NCBI GenBank assembly: GCA_037179385.1
Contig: CM074193.1
Coordinates: 43,677,082-43,741,081 of the forward strand
Direction of reading: 5' to 3'
DNA from: Holothuria scabra
Lineage: Eukaryota; Echinodermata; Holothuroidea; Aspidochirotida; Holothuriidae
DNA length: 64,000 bases
A program made the position numbers and the translations under genes. Below the pieces are notes generated by a model. That model was not told the origin of the DNA, made no database searches, and saw only the letters and a program-made list of their open reading frames with translations. Positions 31,292-43,970 of the stretch are shown here, piece by piece (within the stretch, counting starts at the first letter, position 1; the number at the start of each line of letters is the position of its first letter).

Positions 31292-33398
31292 TCGGAACTT
31301 TGAAATTAATTTATTTTCTTGTAATCTGTCAACGCCGGACCTGATTTTCAGCAGGTAGAATTACAGAAATTACATCTTCACTTCTTATTTTGTCTTATTT
31401 TGACCTATTTTGTGTGAGTTGAGGAGGAAATCCAAAGGCCAGTACTTTCATAAGGACGATGTCATGAACTGCGAAGGCAAGGAAGTTTTTAGTCAATTTT
31501 ATCTCTTCAATTTTGGTGAGAACTCTTCTTCTTTCCTTTATCTTTAACGTTAAATGAAGCTGTAACCTAAAGAACTACGTCTAATCAGCATACAGCATAC
31601 ATCTTGTACAGCCCGAAGTGTGATACCTGCAAAATCACGTGATAAGCTTTGGCGGGACAGGAACCTACAACGTACGTATTTATGCTTCATTTACTTGTAT
31701 AGAATTTGACAATTTTTAGACATAACCTGAGCTAGTGTTGAACTGATTTGGCACCCGGCCTGCTGTTATCAATTTCATTAATAGAATATTTAAGAAATCT
31801 CCGCCATCGATACTTGCCCGTATACTAACCGCGATAGAAATTATTACGCTGAGGAAAATTTTTAGTAACTGTATTTTAGTCTCTTGCCTTATTTCCCCAA
31901 GAATTTACATTGCCTTGTTACCCTGGAAAAACGAATTGAAGAGATAAAACACAAAGGAATAATTTGAGGAATTTTCCGTTGAACAGTGGAAGTGAATCAA
32001 TTTTTTTTTCGGAATCCAGCCTTCCGCCATATATAGACTGTAACAAAGTATTCCATCCTGTACATGGTTAATTTGACGAATATAGCCGAAATATTTGAAC
32101 ACCAGTAACTAAAGTGAACTAAAACTGATTGTTAATCTGCTCGATGAAAATGAAAGTGGTAGGCCATTGGAAAATCGACTGCTTTAAAAAAAATCTGAGT
32201 GGTCCGACAACTCAACGATAACTGTATACTACGAACGGAGACTTAATTTAAAGCCCACTGCTGTAATGATCTTTTGTACCGGAGTTTTGGAATCGTTTAA
32301 CCTGTTTACCTACAAGTTGGAAATTAAGCATTGTTACATAAGGAAGTGAGGAAATTTTTCAAAACTCAGCGACTGCCAAGTGGATGTTAGCGAATTTTCA
32401 GTTGGAAATCGGCCTATCAATACTACAATAGGGAATACGAAGTATATATTCTTACCTGGGAAGAATCGGATGGATATTTATTTAATCATTCGTTAAAATT
32501 GGTTCACATTAGTAGTTTTACATCATACCAGCGATAAGCACACAATCGACGAGTAAACTAACTTTGGGCGAAAAGAACGCTACTACTGCAGTTAGGAGAA
32601 CACCTTGGAATTTTGGAATTCGGAACCCCCGGCGAACCATTTATTTGTTGTATTGTTTAATGTCATTGCACATTACTGCCGGAATTGATAACATAGTACT
32701 GAACGAATATTTTTGATGTTTCTTATGTATTGATTTGATGCAGTATATGGTAACGGACGTCATTGAATTCACATTTTAAAGTGAAATTGTATTTGTGTAA
32801 AAGGAGATTTGACAGATATTGTAAGCGTTTGGGCACAAAGGGTTACCCAGTGAGCACTGATGAGTCATTAGATGAATAGTTTGTCAGTCGTAGCACAACC
32901 GCTCCCACAGGAATCTTACCGTAATGTATATCTTTGTAAAATACCCCACAAACAGTTATTTGGAAGTATTTTAGGTATATGCGAGTAATTTGTTTGTCAT
33001 CAGTACGTCTTTTTCGTACTTAGACAAATATAATGAGCATGAGGAGTCCGTTCCGTACGTTTATTTATGCTTGATGTTTATCAATCATTTAAATATTTAA
33101 TTAGGAATTTTCTGTAAATTTTCAAAGAGAGCCTATTAACGTCACGGGGTATTCAGTGTCAAAGTTACAACAAACAGTACCTGGGTTCATAAACGTTTTT
33201 AGCCGCTCTTCATTGACCCTCTCAATTTGTTGAAATTATTCATGTGTTAATTATTCATTAATGCTTTTACACGTGATTCAGCCAAGATCTCGTGGATGTA
33301 GAGATATATGTGAGTTATTATTGTTGAGATAATTCAAACAGTTAACGTTTTATTCTCGTTTTGTCCACGTGGTATACCGTGGGTTTTCTCACAGAGGG
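31292..33398 (+). other. Long gypsy leader, no coding function seen
   Basis: About 2.1 kb between primer-binding site and gag, which is long for this class. It is AT-rich, with no RT, zinc finger or other domain in either strand. It may be a family-specific leader or may hide an older insertion. Confidence 0.5.
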
Positions 33399-35270
33399 AT
33401 GCCTGATACGGGGATGGACACAAGATCACAATCGCCGTATCGGTACAGACTGGACCTGCCCCTACCTTTTAGCGGTGATGGCTCTGAAGACTTTAACCAA
33501 TGGATTCGAAGACTAGAGGTAGCAGTCTCCGCCTCGCCTGGATATCATGAGGCTAAATTACCAGACATCTTACCATCAAGACTTACTGGGGCAGCTTTCA
33601 ATTACTGGGACTCGCTTCCAGACGATACAAAGACCAATTTCCAAGCTGTAAAATACAAACTTCAACAAACATTTGGTAAACGTCTTTTTATTTTGACATT
33701 TCAGACTAACATCAGGGCAAGAACGAGAAAACCAGGTGAGCCATTAGAAGTTTATGCTGCCGAGTTGTCAAAGTTGGTAGATGAAGCTTTCCCAAAGTAC
33801 GGTGTTGTGGCCAAGGAAGGTGAGTGCTTTAGAAGATTTATTGCTGGCATTGATCCCTATTTACAGTTAAAGATACATGAACTTGGTGCCACCACATTTA
33901 AACAGGCAATCGAGTATGCTGGACGTATAGAAAGGGCCCATCAAGTTAGTCAAATAACCGTTCCTGTGACGTTAACGTCTACTCCAGGTATTGCATCGTC
34001 GCCCAAGGGTGGGACGTTTCCTGCTATGGCTCAGGCAACATCTACAGGTAAACCGGACCCTGTGGTTCAAGTAATACATGAAAATAATATTACTCAGCCA
34101 ATGATTTTAGGATGGGACTTCATACAACGTTACATCAATGCAATAGATCTCCGACAAGGGACGGTAACTATTGAAGGGGCGACAGTCCCAATGTTGAGGA
34201 AAATGGAGAATGCACCTATTTCCTGTAACTTAATATTAGAACAATCAGTGATTATTCCTCCTCAGATGCAGGTTCATGTTCAGGCGAAACTTGAAAATAA
34301 TCCCTATAAGGTTCTCCCTGATTCCTATATAGGTCTTGTAGAGCCCAGATACTTCGATGACCCTAACATTTTAATACCGAGGACTCTTGGAAAAGTGGAA
34401 CATGGGTACACAATTGGCACCATAGTAAATCCAACTGATGCACCTCTCAAAGTTGGCAGTAACCATTTACTAGGAAAGGTATTTGCAACTGAAAAAACTA
34501 AAAGTCCCGAATATACTGTCTTAGAAAATAGAAATGACGTTAACGTAGAATCCGAACACGAAGAAAATAAGTATACACCGAATGTGAATGTAGACAAACA
34601 TAACCTAACACCCGAAGAGCTAACTCAAGTAACAAATCTACTGTGCGATTATTCTGATGTGTTCAGTGAGAAGACAGGCCGAACAAACTTAGTGAAACAC
34701 ACTATAAGAACTAGAGACATACCCCCAGTGAAACAAAGGGCGTACCGTACATCACCCGCAATGAAGATTGAAGTACAGAATCAAATAGACAAACTTCTGG
34801 CTGATGATGTCATCGAGGAGAGCCAGAGCCCATGGTCTTCACCAATCGTTATGGTTAGGAAGAAAAACAAAACATATAGATTCTGTGTTGATTTTCGAAA
34901 ACAGAACGCACTGACGATTGAAGACAGTCATCCTCTTCCCAGAACGGACGATAGCTTGGATTCACTGGCAGGGTCATACTATTTCAGTACTATAGATTTA
35001 ACCAGTGGATACTGGCAAATCGCCATGGATGATGCCGACAAGGAAAAAACAGCATTCAATACTGGTTTGGGGCTATATCAGTTTAAAGTGATGCCGATGG
35101 GGTTGTCCAATGCTCCTCCGACTTTTCAAAGACTAATGGAACTAGTTCTTAAAGGAATTCATTGGAAAGCTTGTCTCGTATATCTCGACGATGTCCTCAT
35201 TCTAGGGAAAAATTTCCAAGACCATAACCGAAATGTAAAGGAAGTGCTGAACAGGTTTCGAGCAGCCTGA
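33399..35270 (+). pseudogene. gag - partial protease - reverse transcriptase (broken)
   Basis: The first ATG of the open frame is 33,399. The first 190 residues form a retrotransposon Gag capsid-like region (LDLPLPFSGDGSEDFNQWIR, then a FNYWDSL and LEVYAAELSKLV block). No CCHC zinc knuckles follow. The frame passes directly into MILGWDFIQRY, the C-terminal part of a retropepsin, and the active-site DT/SG half is missing; an in-frame deletion removed both. The RT then shows YRFCVDFRKQNALT, FSTIDLTSGYWQI, MPMGLSNAPPTFQ and YLDDVLI (catalytic DD at about 35,185). The frame ends in an in-frame TGA (35,268-35,270), and coding similarity continues beyond it. Polyprotein expression is impossible in this copy. 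Confidence 0.9.
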
Positions 35271-36950
35271 CTCACCCTGAAGCCAAAGAAGTGCCATTTG
35301 TTTCGAAAAGAGGTAAAATTCCTTGGTCATGTAGTTAGTAGTGATGGCATTAAACCTGACATGTCCAACATCGAGAAAGTTATGAAATGGTCAATACCTC
35401 AATCACCAACAGAGGTTCGCTCGTTTCTTGGACTCGCAACATATTATCGTAAATTCATCAAAAACTTTGGACATCTAGCAGCTCCTCTTCATGAGCTGAC
35501 TAGAAAAGATGTCCTATTCGAATGGACGCCTGAGTGTCAGCTTGCATTCGATAAGTTGAAGTCATGCCTTACATTCACTTTGTATACAGATGCATCCTCT
35601 ACAGCTACTGGTGCAGTATTATCTCAGCATCGAAACGGTTCCGAAGTGGTTATTGCGTATGCTTCTCATATGTTTACTAAAGCAGAAAGACGATGGAGCA
35701 CTTACGACAAATAGCTATACGCCATTGTATGGGCAATTAAACACTTCCGACATTATTTAATGCAAAATAAATTTGTTATCTTTACAGATCACAAACCTCT
35801 GGTTGGACTACACAAGATACCGATAGAGAGTGATCCAACTGGCAGAAGAGCACAGTGGGCTCTAGACATGGACATGTACCAATGGGAAGTCAAATATCGC
35901 CCCGGTGGTAAAAATGGTAACGCAGACGCAATGTCCAGAATGCCGACCGTACAACCCATAGGAGAAACAGGTACCGTACCAAATTTAACCGAAACAGACC
36001 AAGGTCCTAACTCCCTTCATATTGACTCCCTTTTCAAGGAATCGCCCATAAGGTCAAACACATTTACCGAGTCACTTACGTCCGAAGAAAGAAGCACAGA
36101 AAATGACGATATACGTCGTGTGTCGTCTTTTCACTTCGACCCCGCCGAAATGAGTGAAATGCAGAGGCAAGATCTGAATTTAGAGGCTGTGATTAAGTGG
36201 AAAATGCAAGGTGGTAGACCACACAGAGATAGTCTTGCTGGTGCGACCAAGGTATTACGTAAGTTGTGGTGGGAATACCCAAAACTGAAATTAATAGAGG
36301 GAGTTTTATATCGTGAGTTATTATTACCCGGTCGAAAATGTTTTCAGACTGTGATCCCAAGCGGAATGGTACCGGATGTCCTCAAAAGTCTTCACGGACG
36401 AGGGTATGCCGGACACCTTGGCGTGGATAAAACCCTTAAGAAAGTCCAAACTGTCTGTTATTGGCCATACATGCAAAGAGATATAAGGGAATATTGTTTG
36501 ACATGTGCATCATGCAACTCCCGCAGTCAACCTAACCCAAGACGCCAGGCACCACTGCAAAGCATCAGGTCACACCGACCGTTCCAGATTATTTGTGCCG
36601 ACATAACCGAATTGCCGGTATCACCTTCAGGAAATCGATATGTCTTGGTAGTTATGGACCACTTTTCGAAGAATGTCAATATGTATCCCATGGCCGACCA
36701 GAAAGCAACAACTGTGTCAAAATGTTTGTTTGAGCATTATATACGCCAACACGGTATTCCTGAACAAATCCACACGGATCAGGGCCGACAGTTTGAGAGC
36801 GATGTAGTGAAGAACTTGTGTAATGCATTGGGTATTAAGAAAACACGTACCACACCTTATCATCCTCAGTCTGATGGGCTCATAGAACGATTTAACCGAA
36901 CACTTAAAGACCAGATTGCGAAGTTTCTTCATCAGACAAATGGATCATAG
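35271..36950 (+). pseudogene. RT connection - RNase H - integrase core (broken)
   Basis: Same frame as the upstream part. The RT C-terminus (KCHLFRKEVKFLGHVV, RSFLGLATYYRKFI) leads into RNase H (LYTDASSTATGAVLSQ) with a segment of roughly 15-20 residues missing just before it. TAG at 35,712-35,714 interrupts, then FTDHKPL resumes. The integrase has the HHCC zinc region (HGRGYAGHLG to CLTCASC) and catalytic residues in ICADITE, HTDQGRQF and LIERFNR (D,D,E). TAG at 36,948-36,950 ends the open frame, though similarity continues. Integrase would insert the cDNA, but this copy is inactive. Confidence 0.9.
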
Positions 36951-37143
36951 GAAGATTTCTTAGGGCAAATAGAGTTTGCGTACAACACTTCAGTCCCTGC
37001 TACCACGGGGTTCAGTCCTTATTTTATAATACACGGACGTGATCCTAGGATACCGGCTTCTCTGATGTCATCATCCCCCCCCCCCCCAAACGACAGTTAC
37101 TCCAAATACACCAGCTGAGTTCTGCGAAAGTCTACAAAACCGA

Positions 37144-37629
37144 TTGTACAGGGCATTTCAACATACCATTGAAGAGAGTGCAGCCTCGCAAAACAAACAA
37201 AAATATTATTATGATATTAACCAAAAATTCTCTACATATTTTCCAGGTGATTTGGTGATGCTAAACAACGCCGCTGAGAAGAGGATGAAGATAGCACCCA
37301 AATGGTTAGGTCCTTATCGTAAAGTTGCTACCAAATCTCACCAAGGGGACGAGAAACTTGTTTACGAAATCGAAGACCTGAAAATCCCTGGTAAGACAAC
37401 CATTGTTCACTACAATCGTCTCAAACCATTCTATGACAAAGACGGGAAAGAGTCATGTTTACCGCCAACTCCCAACAATGCAACTCGTGATAATGTCTCT
37501 CACATTGATCCCCAGGCTACCCCTCAGGACACAGTCCCTGTCACCTCGTTAGCACCGATATCTGATCCCAACAGACCCCCGCGGTATACCACGCGGTCAG
37601 GTAGGCAAATACGTGACGTAGATCGGTAG
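37144..37629 (+). pseudogene. Integrase C-terminal region (frameshifted)
   Basis: This frame is shifted relative to the upstream pol frame. The shift lies at or near a C run of about 14 (37,074-37,087), a likely slippage site. It encodes an integrase C-terminus with a GPY/F-type module (PKWLGPYRKVA, near residue 60) and VHYNRLKPF. It ends in a proline-rich tail without an obvious chromodomain. No envelope gene follows. Confidence 0.8.
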
Positions 37630-38253
37630 GGGCTTTAGGATTATGCAGGTAAAAGTCGTATTGCGCATGTAGATTGTGTGTATGCTAAACAAATTGAATC
37701 ATGATCATGTGTTTTAGTGTTGTGTTTTAGTTTCATGTCCAACCGTGTTTGTTCAATTGTATCAGAAGCGTGAATATTCTTGCGTTTCAGCGCACGTGGA
37801 CGTTGAAATATGTGAATTAAATTGTGTAGAAGCCTGCTGCAAAAATTTATACAACCTATCCTACCAAAATATTCAATATAATATATATTTTTCTACAGGA
37901 ATTTTGTGCAAGTATTTTCAATTCAAAAGTAACCAAGGTAAATATTATTCACATTTAAAGAGATGTAGAAATGCTGGATGTATTCTATATAGACAGGATA
38001 TTTTCGTACATGTGCACACGGAGCGAATTTTATATTTTTTGTATAGGAAGCCTTTTGTGTTGATTTGAATTGTTTGTCTGAATTTAACGTTTTGATGTTT
38101 ACATAGATCAAATACTTTCTTCATGTAGGTTTTAATGTTTGTTTGGTGTGTTATATGTATTCATTATTATTATGTGAAGGGATAGCGAATTTGTTTTTCT
38201 TTGTTTGGTTGGATTGAATGTTGCATTATAAAATCGAGGACGATTCTTATTTT
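37630..38253 (+). other. Gypsy 3' untranslated region
   Basis: AT-rich sequence between the integrase stop and the polypurine tract. A 107-codon frame at 37,745-38,068 has no recognised domain and no envelope features such as a signal peptide or membrane anchor in a plausible arrangement. Confidence 0.5.
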
Positions 38254-38266
38254 AAGGGGGAAAGAG
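38254..38266 (+). promoter_or_regulatory. Polypurine tract
   Basis: AAGGGGGAAAGAG lies directly before the 3' LTR start TGTAAG. It primes plus-strand DNA synthesis in LTR elements. Confidence 0.85.
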
Positions 38267-38536
38267 TGTAAGAAGTTGTATTTATAATTAGTCCCGGTAA
38301 ATCTAACTCACAGGTGACCCATATCTTACAGCCATCGAATTTGCATAACACACGTAACAGAATGCCAAATAGCTATGAGATTGAGCTCACTCAGGTGTGT
38401 CATAAAGACCCTGGGTGTAGCCCGGAATGACACTTCAAATACAGATCGCTTTCTTACCTCAGCCAGGTCAGTTCGAGTTATCTCTTACCTTCTCGTTTCT
38501 TTTCTCTTATTGCTTTTCGCCGGTCTCGCTATTACA
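38267..38536 (+). repeat. 3' LTR of the gypsy element
   Basis: 270 bp, same ends as the 5' LTR, followed by the TTAA target duplication at 38,537-38,540. About five substitutions from the 5' LTR, i.e. just under 2% divergence. Confidence 0.95.
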
Positions 38537-38540
38537 TTAA

Positions 38541-39420
38541 GATATCATTGAATCTTTCGCATGAAAATCACAAATCTTACTTTCGAGTCTTTCGTAAAAA
38601 ATCTGTAAGGATCACCGACTACGTGAATCATCTGATTGTGGCACCGCCAACCCCTCTCATACTGCCAATTTCAAGTGGTTTAAATGAAACAATAAAAATT
38701 CAAGAAGCAAGAGTGTAGATATATTTTGCATGAAGCATTTACCAAAATATCTGCTCCTGGCAAATCGCGCTTTTGTTTATGTCTAAAACTTCACTTCAGT
38801 AAAGTGGCCAATGCAGTCATTCTAAACAAAAGTCACTACATCAAAAACGGTTAGTGAAAGTGTGTCGGTGATATTTGGGAACATTACCTAGCTAGATATA
38901 GCACTTCGTGTATTCCAAAACGGCATACAGCCGCCATCTTGAATAGAGCGAGGTCTATGATCAAAGAAAGAGTATTACAAGTTTAATTCAGTGGATTGAC
39001 CACATCAGAAATAGTCGGAACGGACACTTTATTCATCACTCTAGTGCATTTGGTGCCACAGTGTTATATATACCTTAATTTTATTTAGAAAATATCCGCC
39101 GGAAGTCAGCCGTCATTATGCATGTAAAAATAAAATGATACTAAAACTATGTAAAGCTTATTCAAATGAAATGACCCGGTGCATTGGAAATTGTCGGAAT
39201 GGACACTTTATCAAATCACTCTAGTACGGTTCATAATTTTGATGCCAGGTTTTGGATATTTTATTGTTTTTAAAAATGGCGGCCAACAGACAGCAGACCA
39301 TATTAATCGTAACCTTTACTGTAAGAAGAGTCCCCCAGTGAAAAAAAACGGAACAGGTGTAAATGTCCGTTTCCGCGTTGTACACCGTTGCGGATGTGCG
39401 AGTAAGCTACAGCTATGAAA
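38541..39420 (-). repeat. Satellite-like units in reverse orientation
   Basis: Reverse-complement relatives of the 23,520-24,275 array: phrases such as GCCGCCATCTTGAAT, AGTCGGAACGGACACTTTAT, CATCACTCTAGTGCAT and TGGTGCCA recur with about 170-bp spacing (units near 38,930, 39,100 and 39,280), more diverged than the first array. A lone unit fragment lies at about 39,830-39,920. The gypsy element sits at its edge. Confidence 0.55.
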
Positions 39421-41261
39421 GAGCCTTTCATGTGCAGAAAAAACTGAACTAATCAAACTATATCCATGTTCAACCGGTTGCAGTTCCTGAGTAGCAAACT
39501 TACTGCATAGGCAAGGATTGTACTACCAGTGTTTTTTCGTCTACTGCTGTTTGAAACTGAAAGCAGTATAATTTGAAACAATTGTCAACGATTTTGATGG
39601 GTTATTTCTGTCTTCCCAGGAGGTATTTACGATATCAAATTTAGTAATGCAGCAACAACAATACCTACTGTGAGGACGTGTTTACGAAAATTATTCTCGC
39701 GACATTCGAACCTTTCGGTTAAGTAGGATTTTACGCTCGCGTTTCCATTGGTATAGGGATCCTTCTAGCTGAAGCTATGGTGAAAGGAACGAAATGATAC
39801 CAATGCTATATCGGGCTCAGGCCATTGAATTTGTTACATTAAAAATGATCGGAAAAAATATTTTATTCATCATTGCAGTACATTTCATCATTTTCAAAAT
39901 GGCAATGGGCGGCCATAGTTTTTTTTTTTAATCTTCTTTTCAAAACCTTTTTTGTTTGATTTTAATACGTATTATCTACCAAATTTTTTTGTAGCATATT
40001 TTATTGGGAGGGGGAGGGGGTAAGGAGAGGGTGAAACGTTAAACGACATGTGTTCTTAGCATTTATTTCTCTGTCACATTGTGTTCGTCCTTCACAGAGA
40101 TCGCAAAGACTGTCTCCTTATCAAGTACCGGTAAAACGAATGCATTAATGATGCCGAAACGATAACCTGTAAATGTCCACCCACAACGAAAATTGTGCCA
40201 GATTTGCCAGACCTGCCTGGATTTCAGAGCGGAACGTGTGGTCCGGATCTTATCAGAGGTGCGATGTTTTATGCGGGGACAGGAATTTGTTTCCAGGCAA
40301 GTGTGGAAATAACTGCAACTGGTGATATCTTCGATTGCCAAATGCAGAATTGGCTCCTTTTTGAAGATGTGATCTAGCAGTTGGAAGCATTTTGATATTT
40401 CCCCCTGTGTTAATGCGGCAGTACATTAGTAAGTGCGTAAGTGTTTAATACTTGTGAAAATGGAAAATGAGCGTTTCTGTCCAAGTCAAGACACTTTTCA
40501 GTTCACATGAAGACTGTCTAAAGGCGGTGACTATGCAAAAGGTTAAAACATAAATTCACTTTTGGGATGTGGATTCCCCCCTCGTTATGTAGATTATAAG
40601 CATTACCATATAGCATTACCCCCCAAAAGTCTCGTCAATATGATATCGTTATCAGTGATCGTTGTAGACTTTCTTATTATGTCATAGTAGGCCAAACACA
40701 AGTTCTAAAAATTAATGACTGGTCCATTCGTGTGTAAGTGTAGCTGTTTTATAACATTCAATGAAACTACCTGTTTGTATTACTCCTTTACACCTTCAGG
40801 TCTTCTACACATTGCGGTGTGGTGGAATTACAAAGGGGGGGGGGGGGGCGAACTCACGAGGAATACTAACATGTGTACTGCAAATCGGTGTTATTAGTCT
40901 TTCGCATACACTGCCTGGACTGTTTCAATTGACCACTATGTCATTATAATATGGAGTTCGAAGCAATTGAAACCTTAAGCAGGACTTTAATAGATCAAAA
41001 TAAATCAGCAGTCATGTTGAAGTTACTACAATGGGAACTGTTCCTTAAAGGAAGTCGACACATCGACTGGCATGTGATACACCACTGATATTTCTGCATA
41101 CAAAATGGCAAGGCTGTTTTATCCAAGTCGCTCAAACAGTGACTTCATGTTAAGTTTTAGTGTTCCAGCACTTTGTTTTTTAAATCTGCTCATGAGACTT
41201 ATGAAGGTATAATTTCACTGATATTTTAAGGTAAATGTTTTGCCTCCTTTCCAAAAGCAAG
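39421..41261. other. No gene recognised
   Basis: AT-rich, with a satellite fragment at about 39,830-39,920 and G runs near 40,010 and 40,840. Short open frames at 40,063-40,377 and 42,354-42,614 were inspected and show no domain I can support. Confidence 0.35.
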
Positions 41262-41335
41262 GAACGAGAAACTATGTGATGGTGATGTTGTTTGTGATGG
41301 TGTGTGTTTGTGTGTGTGTGTGTGTGTACTTGTTT
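41262..41335 (+). mobile_element. Helentron-like element, 5'-end fragment (copy C)
   Basis: AGCAAGGAACGAGAAACTATGTGATGGTGATG followed by a GT microsatellite aligns with the start of copies A and B (GCAAGGAATCTATGCGATGGTGATG then GT or CA repeats). The tandem units and the 3' hairpin are absent. Confidence 0.5.
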
Positions 41336-42843
41336 TGAATTCAGACTTAAAACCTAAATGGTCCTCTGAAGGAAATTTAATTGACTTTTTGCGTCCTCAA
41401 AAGTTTAAGCAATAGAAGGTGTAATGAAAAAGTTATGGCTAATTAAGAAGGAAAATACCAAAGAAAACACAATTGGGCCCCAGATTGAACGTAAAATGGA
41501 CTGGTGTGTGTTATTGTGTGGCGCTGCTTCTCAACGCAGTATCCAAAGATAGAAATGAATGACACCAGAGTCCTTAATTGAATCAAACCTAACATAACAC
41601 GTAACCCTCATAAAAAGGAGAGATTGCAAGAAAAGCGATAGAGAGAAAAAATGAAACAGCAGCACGGGGACATGAACTCGTGCTGACGGTTATTTCGGTT
41701 GACCGAAGGGGCTATAGCGGACGGTCAAGCGACAAAATAAAAAGTTAGTCTATGTGCTGTTCCACATACATATTGAAACTTCGATTCACTATTCACGACC
41801 CATTGGATATTTCTATGGTAAAAAGGAGAAAATAATACGCCAGCGCTGGTAAATGCAGCCTGTTAACTTGTGTGGAGGTCACAAGCAGTAGCCTAGCTGG
41901 GATTTTTAGCAAGTGAGCGGTGTCTCAGATGGCATGAGATAGCATCTCCGGACCGTTGGATTTGCATTTAAATTATCCTGAAATTCACATTTCTTTAATT
42001 TCTGGAATTTTGTATTATAAGAAATATTGTATTAAAGAAAAGAGTATTCCAACTCCTCGCAGAAGAACCTCGAGGGGTTTTTCCTATGACCACACTTCAA
42101 AGACAACCACGAAGAGAGAGCACCCGAACGGTTTGTGGCTAAAGAACTGAAATTGTATTGTCTAGCACAAAGACCAAGGCAACAAAATTTGCGCGCGACT
42201 GGGCGAAAAATGCACAAGAATTAATCACTATTTAAACAAAGCGCCACCGTCAACCAGAAATTTTCATTCTGAGAAATGCAAAATTAGGAATCTGATTGGG
42301 CTCTTTATTCTCAGGGGTGCGTTTCCGCTATGGATTCTCCATGAGATGGGACATTGAACCTTATTTTGAGCCTGGTGGTGTTGAATATCTTACAGAGCAA
42401 CACTTGGTGCTACTCTGTTCGTGAGTTACCGGAATTTGGATACATCACAGTCCCCAATCCTTATCCGACCCACTTTTGCTTAAATTGTTATATTCGGTCC
42501 AAAATAAACCTAAATGCCTTTTTCATTATTTTTTGGTTTACTATAAGTTCTGCTTCGACATTTACCTTTCATCTGTTCACATCCGAGTTTTGGCACTTCA
42601 TCAATATCCATTGAATTGCACGAGTTAGTGGCCCCAGTAACGTAAATGACATAAACAAATGAAATTTGCTGGAGAGAACAATCTGAAAATTGATCTCGTC
42701 AGCAAGGATCATGAATTGTTTCAGTTCAAAGGAAAATGGGTGTCTCTCAATGAATTGAAAGCTCTGGTGATTCAAAATTAGCTTAAAATATGAAATGTAA
42801 GTGAGATATTCATTTACCGAAATATTAGTTACATATCTTACAA
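41336..42843. other. No gene recognised
   Basis: At 41,660-41,735 a block with a hairpin (AGCACG...CGTGCT) and a weak B-box-like GTTCATGTCC on the minus strand could be an old tRNA-derived sequence, but no cloverleaf could be drawn. Nothing else stands out. Confidence 0.3.
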
Positions 42844-43060
42844 CTAGTTGGTAGTTGACAAAACTTTAGTTACTTGAACGGCTGACGTGGAGAATATCAA
42901 TTCATTTCCTGCTATCATTTGCACTAAATTTTGAATACGTCCAGCTTCTTTGATAGTTTGAACTATGTCAACCTCTTCAAAGATCTCCCTCATGATTTTT
43001 AGGTCCCCTGTGGGATAGGGTTGTAGAATTCGCCCACGGTATTTCCCGCTTGGCGTAACA
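42844..43060 (-). pseudogene. Possible receptor exon (adhesion-GPCR-like pattern), unproven
   Basis: On the minus strand a pyrimidine-rich tract ending TTCAG is followed by about 70 open codons starting WPVTPSGKYRGRILQ and containing REIFEEVDIVQTIKEAG and LVQMIAGNEL. Tryptophan-proline starts followed by amphipathic helices occur in hormone-receptor/GAIN regions of adhesion GPCRs, but the expected cysteines are missing. A 60-bp relative occurs at 30,838 on the plus strand with the same acceptor-like site. I would treat it as an exon candidate only. Confidence 0.3.
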
Positions 43061-43507
43061 GGCCACTGAAGGAAAACCAGAGTTGAAATTGAAACATACT
43101 GGAATATAAATTTAAAGTTTGAAATTCCTAAGGTCGAGTTGACTCCCACTATGTACCATACTGGTGTTGGCTGTTTCGTCAAATCTCATCTAGCTAAATT
43201 CACTACTTTTGGAGCTATTTTGTTATTGGACGCATTTGGTTAAGTGCTAAAACCGCAATAAAGCAGTTTGTTAATAATGAAGAATCAATAGGTAGTAACA
43301 CACAGTTGGACATTTTCAAACTAAAGAGCTTCGCTTTAATTAACGGCCATGATAACGACCAGTGACCAGAACACCAACTTCTTTCACAATTTCAAAATCA
43401 CACTTACCTCGTATTATGACGTAGTTTTAGAACACCAGAGGAGTAATTTCCCGTTAATTTTATCCGTTATGAATTGGCACATTGGTGTCACCTTAGAAAC
43501 AAATGTT

Positions 43508-43970
43508 AATCATCACGAGTAATTTAGTAATGTAGCTTTTTATTATTTATTGCTTGTTCGCGAAAAAGCAGGAAGAAAGGTTTTTCAAAAATTACTGAGT
43601 TGACTTGACTAAGGAAATGTTATTATCCACTGGCATGAAGAAACAAAAGTTAGCCATCAGGAAGCCGAATTATTTTAAAACCGTCTCAGATTGCTCTTCC
43701 CTTCCAATCAGTCGATCCGTGTACGGTATTAAAGGATTACTCCAGAGCCAAATTTATGTTTTATGTATTAAAAAAGGACCATTTTTGTTGCATTCTGGTG
43801 AAAGTTTAATTCATTTCCTGTTCCCGGTTCTCGAGAGGTACGCAGTTAAATTTGACAGTACATTTTAATTTGAACATGTAGGTGAGCAAGTAGGTGTGAT
43901 ATCGTGAATTCACATTGCGGGCCAATTTTTTTTGCCTTTTCATTCATCGTATTAGTTCGACCTTGACTTG
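43508..43970 (+). repeat. Low-copy dispersed repeat, copy 2 (uninterrupted)
   Basis: Matches 1-130 and 1,566-1,880 as one nearly continuous block, so it is the reference for the interrupted copy at the start of the window. No coding content. Confidence 0.7.

Larger units (their letters stand above)
31005..38536 (+). mobile_element. Ty3/gypsy-type LTR retrotransposon (defective)
   Basis: Two 270-bp LTRs in direct orientation, target duplication TTAA on both sides (31,001-31,004 and 38,537-38,540), a tRNA-Leu primer-binding site, a polypurine tract before the 3' LTR, and gag-PR-RT-RNaseH-integrase order (integrase last, as in Ty3/gypsy). The LTRs differ at about five positions, implying a moderately recent insertion. 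Three in-frame stops, a poly-C frameshift and deletions in the protease and RT/RNaseH regions disable it. No envelope-like frame follows the integrase. Confidence 0.95.

Noticed and set aside
34325..34597. 90-codon minus-strand frame in the gypsy pol region
   Set aside because: Antisense shadow of the pol reading frame.
40063..40377. Overlapping open frames on both strands
   Set aside because: No domain, no splice context and no second copy.
41660..41735. Possible tRNA-derived sequence
   Set aside because: Only a weak B-box and one hairpin; acceptor and anticodon arms could not be drawn.
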